From Flavobacterium sp. A45 (GTDB taxonomy: Bacteria; Bacteroidota; Bacteroidia; Flavobacteriales; Flavobacteriaceae): DNA of 64,000 bases. The stretch spans positions 48,505 through 112,504 of the forward strand of contig NZ_MUNX01000070.1 of NCBI RefSeq assembly GCF_002001005.1, given 5' to 3'. Below are positions 43,998 through 53,458 of this stretch, one piece after another. Numbering within the stretch: position 1 is the first letter of the stretch; every line of letters begins with the position of its first letter. Under the pieces are notes generated by a model. The model was given only the letters and a program-made list of their open reading frames with translations, had not been told where the DNA came from and did not search any database. A program made the translations under genes and the position numbers.

Positions 43998-44927
43998 TTA
44001 AACCCGAAAAGAAATAGGCGTCAATGTTGTTTGTTTTTTGAAAAAATTTGAGAAATGTGCCAACTCCTCAAAACCGAGCGAGTAAGCGATTTCCGAAATA
44101 TTCCAGTCGGTTTCTTTCAATAGAATTTTGGCCTCATGAATCAATCGGTCGCTGATTAATTCGGTGGTCGTTTTTCCTGTATTCTCTTTTAAAACTTTAT
44201 TGAGATGATTGACATGAATTGCCAAACGGCTAGCAAAATCTTTGGCGGATTTCAATTCCAGTCTTTGGCGCGGCGATTCGATCGGAAATTGTCTTTCGAG
44301 TAATTCCACAAATAAAGAAGAAACTCTCGCAGCCGAATTATGCTTGGAATATAAAGCGGTAACGGGTTGCAGCTTTTGCCCAAAATGAATGAGCTCCGCC
44401 ACATAGTTCCGAATCAAATCGTATTTATACACATAATCCGAATTGATTTCTTGATGTATCTTTTTGAAAACCAATTCAATTTCAGCAGCTTCATCAGTCG
44501 TGAGCTGAAAAACGGGATATCCATCTGTTTGAAAAATAGGCAATTTATCCAAATCAATTCCGCTCTTGTCTTTGGTTAAAAACTCTCCGGTAAAAACACA
44601 AAAATGACCCGATTGCTGGGTGTCCTGCGGAACATAATTATAAGGAATTTTGGGTGTGGCAAATAGAAGTGCATTTTCCTCAATATCAATTACCCGGTCT
44701 GCATACTCGACTCTGTTTTTGCCACGAATCAGGCTTATTTTATAGTAGGCTCTTCGGTCATAAGGCATAACCGGTTTTTCCTTTAGTCTTTCGTAAAGTT
44801 CTTTAGTGCTGAAAACATTAAAATGTCCAATTTCTTTTTGGATATCCTTGGGTAATAATGAATTCTGTTCCGTACCTGAGTCTCCAGAAATTTCTTGGTA
44901 GAACTCTTCTATTGATTTTGGTTTCAT
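43998..44927 (-). CDS. AraC family transcriptional regulator
   Basis: About 309 residues from MKPKSIEEFYQEISGD. N-terminal cupin-like sensor region (KNRVEYADRVIDIEENALLF), C-terminal double helix-turn-helix (SAKDFASRLAIHVNHLNKVL and WNISEIAYSLGFEELAHFSN then FFKKQTTLTPISFR). The frame extends to an ATG at 44951, but the -7 box at 44949-44956 covers that codon, so the ATG at 44927 is used. It probably regulates the downstream SDR gene (inference). Confidence 0.9.
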   Translation of the reverse strand: MKPKSIEEFYQEISGDSGTEQNSLLPKDIQKEIGHFNVFSTKELYERLKEKPVMPYDRRAYYKISLIRGKNRVEYADRVIDIEENALLFATPKIPYNYVPQDTQQSGHFCVFTGEFLTKDKSGIDLDKLPIFQTDGYPVFQLTTDEAAEIELVFKKIHQEINSDYVYKYDLIRNYVAELIHFGQKLQPVTALYSKHNSAARVSSLFVELLERQFPIESPRQRLELKSAKDFASRLAIHVNHLNKVLKENTGKTTTELISDRLIHEAKILLKETDWNISEIAYSLGFEELAHFSNFFKKQTTLTPISFRV

Positions 44928-44948
44928 TGGGAATGAATTTGTAAAAAT

Positions 44949-44956
44949 CAAATATA
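44949..44956 (-). promoter_or_regulatory. AraC gene promoter, -7 box
   Basis: The minus strand reads TATATTTG, a TAnnTTTG match; it overlaps the longer possible start at 44951, which decides the start. Confidence 0.5.
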
Positions 44957-45048
44957 CGGATTCTTTGAAATAATTATTCTATCAATCAAAGATTTGAAAT
45001 TAAGCTTGATAAAATGTGCCAAAAATTTTTAACTTTTCAAATATGCAT

Positions 45049-46074
45049 TTATTCCCTTTCGTTTCTCTTTGTTAGAAATTGGTAGACATATACTATAAAC
45101 GGGAAAGTCACAAAGACAATCCATATAGCAATATGTTTTGGAACAACTTTATAGTAAAAATTCAAACTAAAAATTCCACCAGTGAAGACAATACAATATA
45201 AAGAATGTAAAATATCTATTTGTTGCATCGAATATCTTTTAATGTGATCGTTTTTCAACTCTTTTAGTTCTTTATAGTATTGTTTATTGAAGAACCTTTC
45301 TTTGCTTGGTAAAAAACCTAATATCATAAAGTAATTTTGAACAATATAGACACTTGAAACTCCTAAAAGAAAATATTGAAGTCCAATATAAAATCCGCTG
45401 CTTATATCTTCAGTGTTTTCAATTTGTTCATTTTGAAAAGTTCGAATTATGTTTTCAGTCGCAAGTAAGACAAATATAATGGTACTCCAAACGCTTAAAG
45501 TTAGCCTACTCGTTGGTGTTAATTCTGTATGTGTAAATGCGTGAAAAATTGAAAAAATTGAGAAAAACAAACCCACACCCATTAAAATAATTAGAAATAA
45601 ATTATGCGTTTTAATTAATCCAAAATCTACAACCCAATATATTATCGCTATTGATTGAAGCAAAGTAATTCCTTCCGTTAATTTTGGAATTATTTTATCC
45701 TTGTTAAAACCAATTGTCAACATTAAAAAGAAAACTAAAAAAACGTATGGCCAAATTTCAATATGTTTTTCAAAATCATAATTGTGCTCTCTTTTACCGG
45801 GAAGGAAAGCTAAAAAGCTTAACAAAAATGAAAAAAGTGCTGTAGATAGAACAGTTCCCCATTTTTCCATTATCCGTTTTGTTTCAAAAACAGCTCCAGC
45901 AATTAAGGCAAAAATACTTATTGGAATTAAATTTCGTTCCGTAATATACAATCTGTACGAAATGTATAAAAGTAAAATTAGAGACAAACCACCTACTGCA
46001 ATCATATATGGCATTAAATCAAATCCTTTACTTTTAGTTTTTGGCTTTTTTACTTTTTCTTCTGTTGTTATCAA
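45049..46074 (-). CDS. Multi-pass membrane protein of unknown function
   Basis: 341 residues with about nine or ten hydrophobic helices after a basic N-terminus (EEKVKKPKTKSKG). A polar loop of about 50 residues (KERFFNKQYYKELKELKNDH) lies before the last two helices. No transporter or enzyme signature could be recognised, and the sequence is rich in aromatic and hydrophobic residues. It lies in a minus-strand run between an AraC gene and a barrel-like gene, without tight spacing to either. Confidence 0.65.
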   Translation of the reverse strand: MITTEEKVKKPKTKSKGFDLMPYMIAVGGLSLILLLYISYRLYITERNLIPISIFALIAGAVFETKRIMEKWGTVLSTALFSFLLSFLAFLPGKREHNYDFEKHIEIWPYVFLVFFLMLTIGFNKDKIIPKLTEGITLLQSIAIIYWVVDFGLIKTHNLFLIILMGVGLFFSIFSIFHAFTHTELTPTSRLTLSVWSTIIFVLLATENIIRTFQNEQIENTEDISSGFYIGLQYFLLGVSSVYIVQNYFMILGFLPSKERFFNKQYYKELKELKNDHIKRYSMQQIDILHSLYCIVFTGGIFSLNFYYKVVPKHIAIWIVFVTFPFIVYVYQFLTKRNERE

Positions 46075-46155
46075 TTATCTATCCTTTTTTAGATTTAAAA
46101 CTAACTTTAATGTCTAACAGTTTACAAACTATTAAGAGTTCATAGATTCCATTTA

Positions 46156-46734
46156 TTACTGATTTATTGGAAAAGTAAAACCAATAGCAACTGCTCCAGA
46201 AGTTTGTTCTGCTGATGGATGGTCATAATAGGTAAAGGCAACATCAATATTATGTTTACGCCCTAATGCCAGCCCAATAGAAATAGGAATATGCATTAAT
46301 AGCCCACTCTTCTTTATATCAGTAAAAGGCGTATAAGTATCAAATGAACCTATCGAGGCGCCAACACCGATTTCAAAATAGGGCGCAACCCAAGGTATAG
46401 GTGCGCAAATACGGGCTTTCCCGCCAAATAAAAATGCTTTGGATGTTACCTTGTAACCCTGCTGTTGGTATAGGGGATCAGTGATTCCATCAGGTGATGT
46501 AATAATAATTCCGGCATAAGGTCTTATGCCAACCCATCTAGTTAAACCAAAAACATATTCTCCTTGAGTATAAAACCCAGAACCTCCAATATTTACATCG
46601 TCATAAGGAGCACTTATTCCCATACCTACAGAAACATCAATAAATCTACCTTTTCTAGGTTGTGCTTTTGCAGGGTTAGAAAGAAATATTGTAAAAAGGG
46701 CAATAACAAAAAAAATACGTAAAGTTGAAATCAT
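46156..46734 (-). CDS. Outer-membrane barrel-like protein of unknown function
   Basis: 192 residues: signal peptide (ISTLRIFFVIALFTIFLSNP to AKAQ), then glycine- and aromatic-rich alternating strands (FIDVSVGMGISAPYDDVNIG, YFEIGVGASIGSF) ending AVAIGFTFPINQ, as for a small eight-stranded barrel. No family recognised. Confidence 0.68.
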   Translation of the reverse strand: MISTLRIFFVIALFTIFLSNPAKAQPRKGRFIDVSVGMGISAPYDDVNIGGSGFYTQGEYVFGLTRWVGIRPYAGIIITSPDGITDPLYQQQGYKVTSKAFLFGGKARICAPIPWVAPYFEIGVGASIGSFDTYTPFTDIKKSGLLMHIPISIGLALGRKHNIDVAFTYYDHPSAEQTSGAVAIGFTFPINQ

Positions 46735-46875
46735 AATTAAGGGGCTTGGATGTTACAAAAATGTATTCTTAATGTGCTGCAATTTTGTGAAACACATACG
46801 ATATTTGGTGCCAAAATAAGTCTATTATTCTGATTTACCAAAACACAAAAACCTCCTTTTATTAAACAGAAAATC

Positions 46876-49800
46876 TTACTCCCCACCCAACAACTCCATC
46901 AATTCCAAAGCTCTTCTAGTCGATTTCACATTATCAAAAGTCAATAACAATCGTAAACCGTTTGGAGTTTGCTTTTCTTTCATAACACAAATGCTACTAT
47001 GGGTTTGCACAAACTGAATCACTTTATGGAAACGTTTCGAATGGTAATAATCGGATTGTTGATCGGAGACAAAATAGCCAATCATCTTGCCTTTTTTCAT
47101 CACCAGTTTTTCGATTCCTACTCGAGTGGCAATCCATTTGATGCGAATACTGTTCATTAAGGCAAGTGCCCTAGGAGGCATTGGGCCAAAACGGTCGATT
47201 AATTTATTTTGGAAAACAACCAGTTCTTCCTCGTTTTTCACATCGGCCAACTCGTTGTACAAACTCAGACGTTCGGTGACATTATTAATGTATTCATCTG
47301 AAAACAACAACTCAAAATCAGTGTCGATTTGCAGGTCTTTTACATATTCCTTGGTTTCAATATTATTCTCTTCTGGGTATAAATCCTTGAATTCGTTTTC
47401 CTTCAATTCCTCGATGGCCTCGTTCATGATTTTTTGGTACGTATCAAAACCAATGTCGTTTATGAAACCGCTTTGTTCTCCTCCTAATAAATCTCCGGCA
47501 CCACGAATTTCTAGATCTTTCATCGCAATGTTCAATCCACTTCCCAACTCGCTAAATTGCTCCAAAGCCTGAATTCGTTTTCTGGCATCTTCGGTCATGT
47601 GGGAATACGGTGGACAGATGAAATAACAAAATGCTTTCTTGTTACTTCTTCCTACTCTACCACGCATTTGATGCAAATCAGATAAACCAAAATTATTGGC
47701 ATTATTGATAAAAATGGTATTCGCATTCGGAACGTCCAATCCGCTTTCGATGATGGTTGTCGCCACCAAAACATCAAATTCTCCATTCATAAAGGCAAGC
47801 ATCAATTCTTCTAGTTTGGCTCCGTCCATTTGTCCGTGGCCAATTCCCACTCGGGCATTTGGAACCAAACGCTGAATCATTCCTGCAAATTCCTTGATAT
47901 TTTCGATTCGGTTATTAATGAAAAAAACCTGTCCGTTTCGCTGAATTTCATACGAAATTGCATCCCGAATCAGTTCTTCATTAAAACTTACCACATTCGT
48001 TTCTATAGGATATCTGTTTGGCGGAGGTGTCGTAATTACCGATAAATCCCGTGCAGCCATCAACGAAAACTGCAAGGTTCTCGGGATTGGGGTTGCCGTC
48101 AAAGTCAAAGTATCCACATTGGCCGCGATGGTTTTGAGTTTGTCTTTTACGTTAACACCAAATTTCTGTTCCTCATCGACAATCAATAATCCAAGGTCTT
48201 TGAAAACCACATTTTTGTTGACCAATTGATGCGTTCCAATGACAATATCAAGTTTGCCTTCGGCCAATTGTTTAAGGGTTTCGGCTTTTTGTTTGGCAGT
48301 TCTAAAACGGTTCAAATAACCAATAGAAACCGGCATATCTTTTAATCTTTCGCTAAAAGTACGGTAATGTTGGTAGGCCAAAATAGTTGTAGGAACCAAA
48401 ATTGCCACTTGTTTTGAATTGTCCACAGCCTTGAAAGCCGCACGAATTGCCACCTCGGTTTTACCAAATCCTACATCCCCACAAACCAAACGGTCCATCG
48501 GGCGCTCGCTCTCCATATCGGCTTTGACTTCTTGAGTCGATTTGATTTGGTCTGGCGTGTCCTCATAGATAAATGAACTTTCCAACTCGTTTTGCAGGTA
48601 ACTGTCGGGAGCAAATTGGAATCCTTTTTCCAATCTACGTTTAGCATACAACTGAATCAAATTGAAAGCGATATGCTTGACCCTTGCTTTGGTTTTTTGT
48701 TTTAAAGTCTTCCAAGCACTGGATCCCAATTTGTAAATTTTGGGAGGCGTTCCGTCTTTTCCGTTGTATTTCGAAATCTTGTGCAGTGAATGAATACTCA
48801 CATACACGATGTCATTATCGGCATAAACGAGCTTGATCGCTTCCTGTGTTTTGCCTTCGACCTGTATTTTTTGCAACCCGCCAAACTTCCCGATTCCGTG
48901 GTCGATATGCGTTACATAATCGCCAACGGACAAAGTCGTAAGTTCTTTTAAGGTTAGATTTTGCTTTTTGGAATAGCCGTTTTTGATGCTAAATTTATGG
49001 TAACGCTCAAAAATTTGATGGTCGGTATAACAGGTAATTTGGTTTTCCTGATCGATGAAGCCTTGGTACAAAGGCAACACAATCGTCTTGTATTGTTTGC
49101 GAATATTCTCAGAATTTGCTTCATCCAAAGATTCGAATATATCATGAAAACGTTTCGTCTGCGCTTCATTCGAACAAAACAAATAATTTTGATACCCGTT
49201 AAAATGGTTGTCGCTCAAATTATTCAGCAATAAATCAAATTGCTTGTTGAACGACGGTTGCGGCTGAATGTGAAACTCAAACTTCTTAGTCGTTTTAAAA
49301 ACCGGCTTGGAATTAAATTCCACAACCGAAAAATCCAATGCTCTTTTTACAAATTGCTTTTGGTTCAAGAACAATTGTTCTGGCGTGGCGTGTTTGATAT
49401 CTATGGATAATTTTTCAAAAGCTTCTTCGGCTCTGGCAAATTGTTTATCCAATTCATATAAAAGATTCTCGGTATTCTGAAAAAACAAAACCGTTCTTTC
49501 GGCTATATAATCCAGAAAACTTTCTCTGTTTTCTTGAAAAACTTTATTCTCGACATTCGGAATAATGGTGATTTTTTTCTGCTTTTCTAATGACAGTTGC
49601 GTATCAACAGCAAAACTGCGGATGCTTTCGACTTCATTGCCAAAAAATTCTATTCGGTACGGATTGTCATTCGAAAACGAAAACACATCGACAATTCCCC
49701 CGCGAACAGAAAATTCGCCGGGTTCCGTGATAAAATCAACCCTTTTAAATTCATATTCAAAAAGCACTTCGTTCAAGAAATCGATCGAAATTTTATCACC

Positions 49801-50244
49801 CAAACTTACTTTTAAAGTATTTTGATCCAAGTTTTTTCGGGTCACCACTTTTTCAAAAAGCGCTTCGGGATACGTAACGATTATGGCGGGTTTCTTGCGG
49901 GAATTGATTCGGTTGAGCACCTCAGCGCGAAGCAAAACATTGGCATTATCGGTTTCTTCAATTTGGTACGGACGACGAAAAGAACCCGGATAAAACAACA
50001 CATCCTGCTCGCCTATCATTTGTTCCAAATCGTTCAAATAATACGCCGCTTCTTCTTTATTGTTCAAAACCACCAAAAAAGGAAGTTCCGATTTCTTGAA
50101 AACAGACTGAATCACAAAGGAAGCCGCCGATCCCAATAGACCGTCCAATTGCATTTTTACCTGATTGTTTTCCAACAAACGGGCCACAATCTGAGCCGTT
50201 TTTGGAGAAGAATCATAAACCGAATATATAGTTGCTTTACTCAA
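46876..50244 (-). CDS. mfd: Transcription-repair coupling factor
   Basis: A DNA translocase that removes stalled RNA polymerase at lesions and recruits UvrA. Order seen: UvrB-like N-terminal part, RNA-polymerase-interacting domain (SVGDYVTHIDHGIGKFGGLQ), helicase with Walker A GDVGFGKTEVA, DEEQ box in LIVDEEQKFGV, LTATPIPRTLQ, VGRSNKK (motif VI), and the C-terminal UvrA-masking domain. The frame extends to 50283, but that would overlap the upstream gene by 47 bases. I choose the TTG at 50244 (LSKATIYSVYDSSPK), which overlaps that gene's stop by eight bases (TTGAGTAA), a translational-coupling arrangement. About 1122 residues. Confidence 0.95.
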   Translation of the reverse strand: MSKATIYSVYDSSPKTAQIVARLLENNQVKMQLDGLLGSAASFVIQSVFKKSELPFLVVLNNKEEAAYYLNDLEQMIGEQDVLFYPGSFRRPYQIEETDNANVLLRAEVLNRINSRKKPAIIVTYPEALFEKVVTRKNLDQNTLKVSLGDKISIDFLNEVLFEYEFKRVDFITEPGEFSVRGGIVDVFSFSNDNPYRIEFFGNEVESIRSFAVDTQLSLEKQKKITIIPNVENKVFQENRESFLDYIAERTVLFFQNTENLLYELDKQFARAEEAFEKLSIDIKHATPEQLFLNQKQFVKRALDFSVVEFNSKPVFKTTKKFEFHIQPQPSFNKQFDLLLNNLSDNHFNGYQNYLFCSNEAQTKRFHDIFESLDEANSENIRKQYKTIVLPLYQGFIDQENQITCYTDHQIFERYHKFSIKNGYSKKQNLTLKELTTLSVGDYVTHIDHGIGKFGGLQKIQVEGKTQEAIKLVYADNDIVYVSIHSLHKISKYNGKDGTPPKIYKLGSSAWKTLKQKTKARVKHIAFNLIQLYAKRRLEKGFQFAPDSYLQNELESSFIYEDTPDQIKSTQEVKADMESERPMDRLVCGDVGFGKTEVAIRAAFKAVDNSKQVAILVPTTILAYQHYRTFSERLKDMPVSIGYLNRFRTAKQKAETLKQLAEGKLDIVIGTHQLVNKNVVFKDLGLLIVDEEQKFGVNVKDKLKTIAANVDTLTLTATPIPRTLQFSLMAARDLSVITTPPPNRYPIETNVVSFNEELIRDAISYEIQRNGQVFFINNRIENIKEFAGMIQRLVPNARVGIGHGQMDGAKLEELMLAFMNGEFDVLVATTIIESGLDVPNANTIFINNANNFGLSDLHQMRGRVGRSNKKAFCYFICPPYSHMTEDARKRIQALEQFSELGSGLNIAMKDLEIRGAGDLLGGEQSGFINDIGFDTYQKIMNEAIEELKENEFKDLYPEENNIETKEYVKDLQIDTDFELLFSDEYINNVTERLSLYNELADVKNEEELVVFQNKLIDRFGPMPPRALALMNSIRIKWIATRVGIEKLVMKKGKMIGYFVSDQQSDYYHSKRFHKVIQFVQTHSSICVMKEKQTPNGLRLLLTFDNVKSTRRALELMELLGGE

Positions 50245-50935
50245 CGCGCGCTTCGTTTGGGTTTTTTGGACTAGTTGCCGCACCTCCCGGATTACTAGGT
50301 ATTGTCAGATTCGCTGGCCTTTTAGGATTTCCAGGAATCGACTTACTTCCTGGTAGTACTGGATTTCCGGATTGAATCGCTCTTGAGGTATCCAGCATCA
50401 TCAACAATTCCGTCTCCCCAACTTCCATCGGAATCTTACTTTTCTCAACAATCTTGTCCATTTGTCTTTGCAAGGAAACCAGTTCCAAATTAATTTCGGC
50501 AACTAGCTCCGTTACTTTTTTATCCGAAACTTTATCCAGGTTAATATATAGATCCAACATTCGAACTTGAGTAATCAACGTCGCTATTCTGCTTCTTATT
50601 TGCGATGTGTCAAATTGTGTGGGTATATTGGTGTTCAAAGCCATCACTTTGGTTGACAAAGCCTTGGCTTTCTTTTGAAAAGCAGTAATTGTTTTCTTGG
50701 GTTTAATAGACAGTTCTTCCATAAAGGCACGCCATTCAGGCCAAGTCTTCAATGTAGATTCTGAAGTAGTGTTGATAGGAGTGTCAATAAAATTCCACCC
50801 TTTATTTATTGTTTTAAAAATTAATTCTTTCTTTTTTGCATCCCTTAAGTTATCGGCAAGACGTTCCTCGTTGTCGTTTTTACACGAAAACTGCATCAAG
50901 ATCACCAAAAAAAGTAGCGTTAATTTATTATTCAT
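50237..50935 (-). CDS. Lipoprotein of unknown function upstream of mfd
   Basis: 232 residues. Signal with lipobox (LLFLVILMQFSCKNDNEE, Cys near residue 18), an acidic post-Cys stretch, a helical middle (residues 70-180) and a Pro/Gly/Asn-rich tail (GNPVLPGSKSIPGNPKRPAN). The tail resembles a flexible linker or surface-exposed segment. Family not recognised. It overlaps mfd by eight bases, so an envelope lipoprotein and a DNA-repair helicase share one transcript, probably accidentally. Confidence 0.72.
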   Translation of the reverse strand: MNNKLTLLFLVILMQFSCKNDNEERLADNLRDAKKKELIFKTINKGWNFIDTPINTTSESTLKTWPEWRAFMEELSIKPKKTITAFQKKAKALSTKVMALNTNIPTQFDTSQIRSRIATLITQVRMLDLYINLDKVSDKKVTELVAEINLELVSLQRQMDKIVEKSKIPMEVGETELLMMLDTSRAIQSGNPVLPGSKSIPGNPKRPANLTIPSNPGGAATSPKNPNEARVE

Positions 50936-51030
50936 TTCCTAAATTATTTGAGTCACAAAGTTACAAAGTAAATTTACAATGGCAATCGGAAAATAAAAGG
51001 CAATCCGTTCAAATCTATGAGTTTTTTTTA

Positions 51031-51157
51031 CCGCAGATTCGCAGATTTTAATGTGGCTTATTATCGTGAATTAACCGCTTTCAGTGGAATTAACGCAATT
51101 TTTTTTCTAATTATAGTTACAAAATTCTTTTTTTAAATAAAATCTGCGAATCTGCGG
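51031..51157 (+). repeat. 127-bp inverted-repeat element, copy B
   Basis: The ends are CCGCAGATTCGCAGATTTTA and AAAATCTGCGAATCTGCGG; the interior contains GTGAATTAACCGCTTTCAGT. Same length and ends as copy A at 32409. It is flanked by TTA on the left and TAA on the right. Confidence 0.8.
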
Positions 51158-51295
51158 TAATTTTTAACTCATATAATTGCAACATCAATGACAGAATATT
51201 AACACCTATAATTACGACCTTTTTCCGATTTTAGCTATTTTTTTACAATATCTACAAAAATGATTGTCTTTATTCAAGATAATTTACGAAATCGT

Positions 51296-51303
51296 TATCT
51301 TTG
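51296..51303 (+). promoter_or_regulatory. -7 box of the threonine dehydrogenase gene
   Basis: TATCTTTG, exact -7 match; the transcript would start near 51310, so the true start is the ATG at 51323, not the upstream one at 51260. Confidence 0.6.
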
Positions 51304-51322
51304 CATTTCAAAACAACACACA

Positions 51323-52285
51323 ATGAATCCAAAGATCTTAATTATTGGCGCTTGCGGGCAAATAGGTACTGAATTGACTCATCAACTTAGAGCCATTTAT
51401 GGAACCGACAATGTTATTGCTTCTGATATTCGAAAGCTGAATAACGATGTGGTGAATTCTGGTCCTTTTGAGGTAATCAATGCGCTAGATTTTAACCAAA
51501 TCGAGCATTTGGTAGAACTTCACCAAATCACCGACGTGTATTTGATGGCCGCCTTACTCTCGGCAACTGCCGAAAAAAACCCTGCCTTTGCTTGGGATCT
51601 AAATATGAATTCGTTGTTTCACGTTTTGAATTTGGCGAAAGCCGGAAAAATAAAAAAGATCTTTTGGCCTTCCAGTATCGCCGTTTTTGGACCGACAACT
51701 CCAAAGGAAAATACGCCGCAATATACCGTCATGGAACCTTCAACCGTTTATGGAATCAGCAAACAGGCTGGTGAAAGATGGTGTGAATACTACCACAACA
51801 TTTTTGGGGTCGATGTGAGAAGCATCCGTTACCCGGGATTAATCAGCTGGACAACATTGCCCGGCGGAGGAACCACCGATTATGCTGTAGATATTTACCA
51901 CAAAGCACTTTCGGATGGAAAATACGAGTGCTTTTTGAACTCCGAAACCAAAATGCCAATGATGTATATGGACGACGCCATTGCCGCCACCATCAATATC
52001 ATGAAAGCGCCTGTTGAACAAATCAAAATACGCTCTTCCTATAATTTGGCCGCAATGAGCTTTACTCCAACGGAGGTTGCAGCCGAAATCAAGAAACACA
52101 TTCCAGAACTGGAAGTAACCTACGCACCTGACTTCCGTCAAAAAATTGCCGACAGCTGGCCTGCCAGTATTGACGACTCCCGCGCTAGAGAAGACTGGGG
52201 TTGGAACCACGAATTTGACCTGGAAATGATGACCGTCGATATGCTTAAAAACCTAGCACCTCAATACAATACCGATTTACAGTAA
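51323..52285 (+). CDS. L-threonine 3-dehydrogenase, SDR (UDP-galactose-epimerase-like) type
   Basis: About 320 residues. Rossmann motif IIGACGQIGTEL at the N-terminus; catalytic Tyr-Lys in STVYGISKQAGE; the family-specific RYPGLISWTTLPGGGTTDYA and MPMMYMDDAI. These features match the NAD-dependent threonine dehydrogenases first studied in Flavobacterium frigidimaris, which oxidise threonine to 2-amino-3-ketobutyrate. A partner ligase (kbl) is not in the window. Cytoplasmic. The frame begins earlier at 51260, but the -7 box decides for 51323. Confidence 0.9.
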   Translation: MNPKILIIGACGQIGTELTHQLRAIYGTDNVIASDIRKLNNDVVNSGPFEVINALDFNQIEHLVELHQITDVYLMAALLSATAEKNPAFAWDLNMNSLFHVLNLAKAGKIKKIFWPSSIAVFGPTTPKENTPQYTVMEPSTVYGISKQAGERWCEYYHNIFGVDVRSIRYPGLISWTTLPGGGTTDYAVDIYHKALSDGKYECFLNSETKMPMMYMDDAIAATINIMKAPVEQIKIRSSYNLAAMSFTPTEVAAEIKKHIPELEVTYAPDFRQKIADSWPASIDDSRAREDWGWNHEFDLEMMTVDMLKNLAPQYNTDLQ

Positions 52286-52305
52286 CACACCAATTAATAT
52301 CACTT

Positions 52306-52465
52306 GGGCGTGCCACCATAAAGAGAAGGGACTAATCACTGTAACGGTGATTCAGTCCCTTCTCTTTATGCTGTCGGGCCATCCACGCTACTTCGGTAGC
52401 TTGCTCCAAACGAAGTTCACTGAACTCCAATTAAAATAAAAGCTAAGTGAAGTAATCCCTCACGC
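52306..52465 (-). repeat. Dispersed structured element, copy 2 (inverted)
   Basis: On the minus strand: closing stem GCGTG (in GCGTGAGGGATTACTTC) pairs with CACGC near the end; then AGCTACCGAAGTAGCGTGGA and GGCCCGACAG; then a long hairpin CATAAAGAGAAGGGACT against AGTCCCTTCTCTTTATG, a perfect 17-bp stem. Between the GGGAT box and AAGCTACC it has an insert of about 50 bases with its own hairpin (GTTCAGTGAAC). The stems differ in sequence from copies 1 and 3 and are paired. Confidence 0.75.
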
Positions 52466-52637
52466 AGCATCAATGTTCCAAAAATATTTTTATTGCAAAT
52501 TATCCTGTGTAGGATTCTAATTATTATTTTCTACATTTGAAAAAAGGAAAACGTGATACTTATTACACAAAGCTATCATGATTAGGATGGATAAGTGTGA
52601 TTTTGTCAGGCATATATATAAGTTATAAGCTATTAAA

Positions 52638-52665
52638 ATGAACAACTACATATGAACAACTACAT
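52638..52665 (+). repeat. 14-bp tandem duplication at the start codon of cassette gene 1
   Basis: ATGAACAACTACAT occurs twice head to tail (52638-52651 and 52652-52665). The first ATG gives a five-residue frame ending in TGA; the second is the start of the 268-codon gene. Confidence 0.85.
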
Positions 52666-53458
52666 TCTAGACAAATTACGAGCCGATAGCATACATTTAC
52701 TTCATTTGTCCTCAAACGAAGAAAAAGTTCAGCATACTGGTTTAAGAGGACGACTTAGAGAACTTTTAATTGACAATATATTAACTCCCTGGCTACCTCC
52801 ATACGTTTTAAGTGGCACAGGGACAATTATTGAGGCTGAAAATTTGAAAAGAGAATCAACTCAAGATGACATTATTTTATTTGATAAGACATTAGCACCT
52901 CCAATATTAGGCTCACATAATTCCAAAGAAGGAATTTTTCTTTTTAATTCCGTTTTAGCAAGAATTGAAGTAAAGTCAACTGTAAATAGAGGATATATAA
53001 AAGATTTTTCTGCAACTTCTTTGGAAATTTCAAAATTAAAATTTACTGTCGGTCCTAATTTTAACGCAAATTATTTCGGAGCTTTTAATTTGTTCTTTGC
53101 GTTTAAAAGTGATGCTGACTTGGATAATAAAAATCCAAATTTTGAACTAAAGCGACTTGTAGAAGTAATGAAAGAGCTAAATATTGACCCACTTTCCGGC
53201 ATCATTTCAATGGTCTGCATTCTTGGTAAAGGTTTTTGGAAAATTGGAATGAAAACAGATGGTATAACAAGAACATGGCAAAAATTAAATTCCGATGAAG
53301 TAGCTGATCAAATCACTTGGTTCGTAGGATGTGTTTCAAATTCATGTTTTAATGCCCATATGCAAAGGCAAGGTAGAAATCCAGATAATAGTTTGGAATC
53401 TGGAATAGGAATGTATCTTGACCACCCATTCACAGATATTGATATTAACAGCTTATAA
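52652..53458 (+). CDS. DUF6602-like protein, possible PD-(D/E)XK nuclease (cassette gene 1)
   Basis: 268 residues, no signal peptide. HTGLRGRLRELLIDNILTPW near residue 27 and then SGTGTIIEAENLKRESTQDD, IILFDKT, and VLARIEVKST: the QDDIIL plus IEVKS pair is the D-(E)xK spacing of a restriction-like nuclease fold, and the layout resembles DUF6602 proteins, some of which occur near restriction or toxin genes. Activity is inferred, not shown. Its stop codon lies within the first attC core (AGCTTATAAC), as is common in integron cassettes. Confidence 0.62.
   Translation: MNNYILDKLRADSIHLLHLSSNEEKVQHTGLRGRLRELLIDNILTPWLPPYVLSGTGTIIEAENLKRESTQDDIILFDKTLAPPILGSHNSKEGIFLFNSVLARIEVKSTVNRGYIKDFSATSLEISKLKFTVGPNFNANYFGAFNLFFAFKSDADLDNKNPNFELKRLVEVMKELNIDPLSGIISMVCILGKGFWKIGMKTDGITRTWQKLNSDEVADQITWFVGCVSNSCFNAHMQRQGRNPDNSLESGIGMYLDHPFTDIDINSL

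Noticed and set aside
47087..47572. 161-codon open frame on the plus strand
   Set aside because: It is antisense to mfd, in a region fully coding on the other strand; composition is that of a reverse shadow.
51260..51322. Longer threonine dehydrogenase start at 51260
   Set aside because: The -7 promoter box at 51296-51303 lies inside that extension, and the Rossmann motif follows directly after the ATG at 51323.
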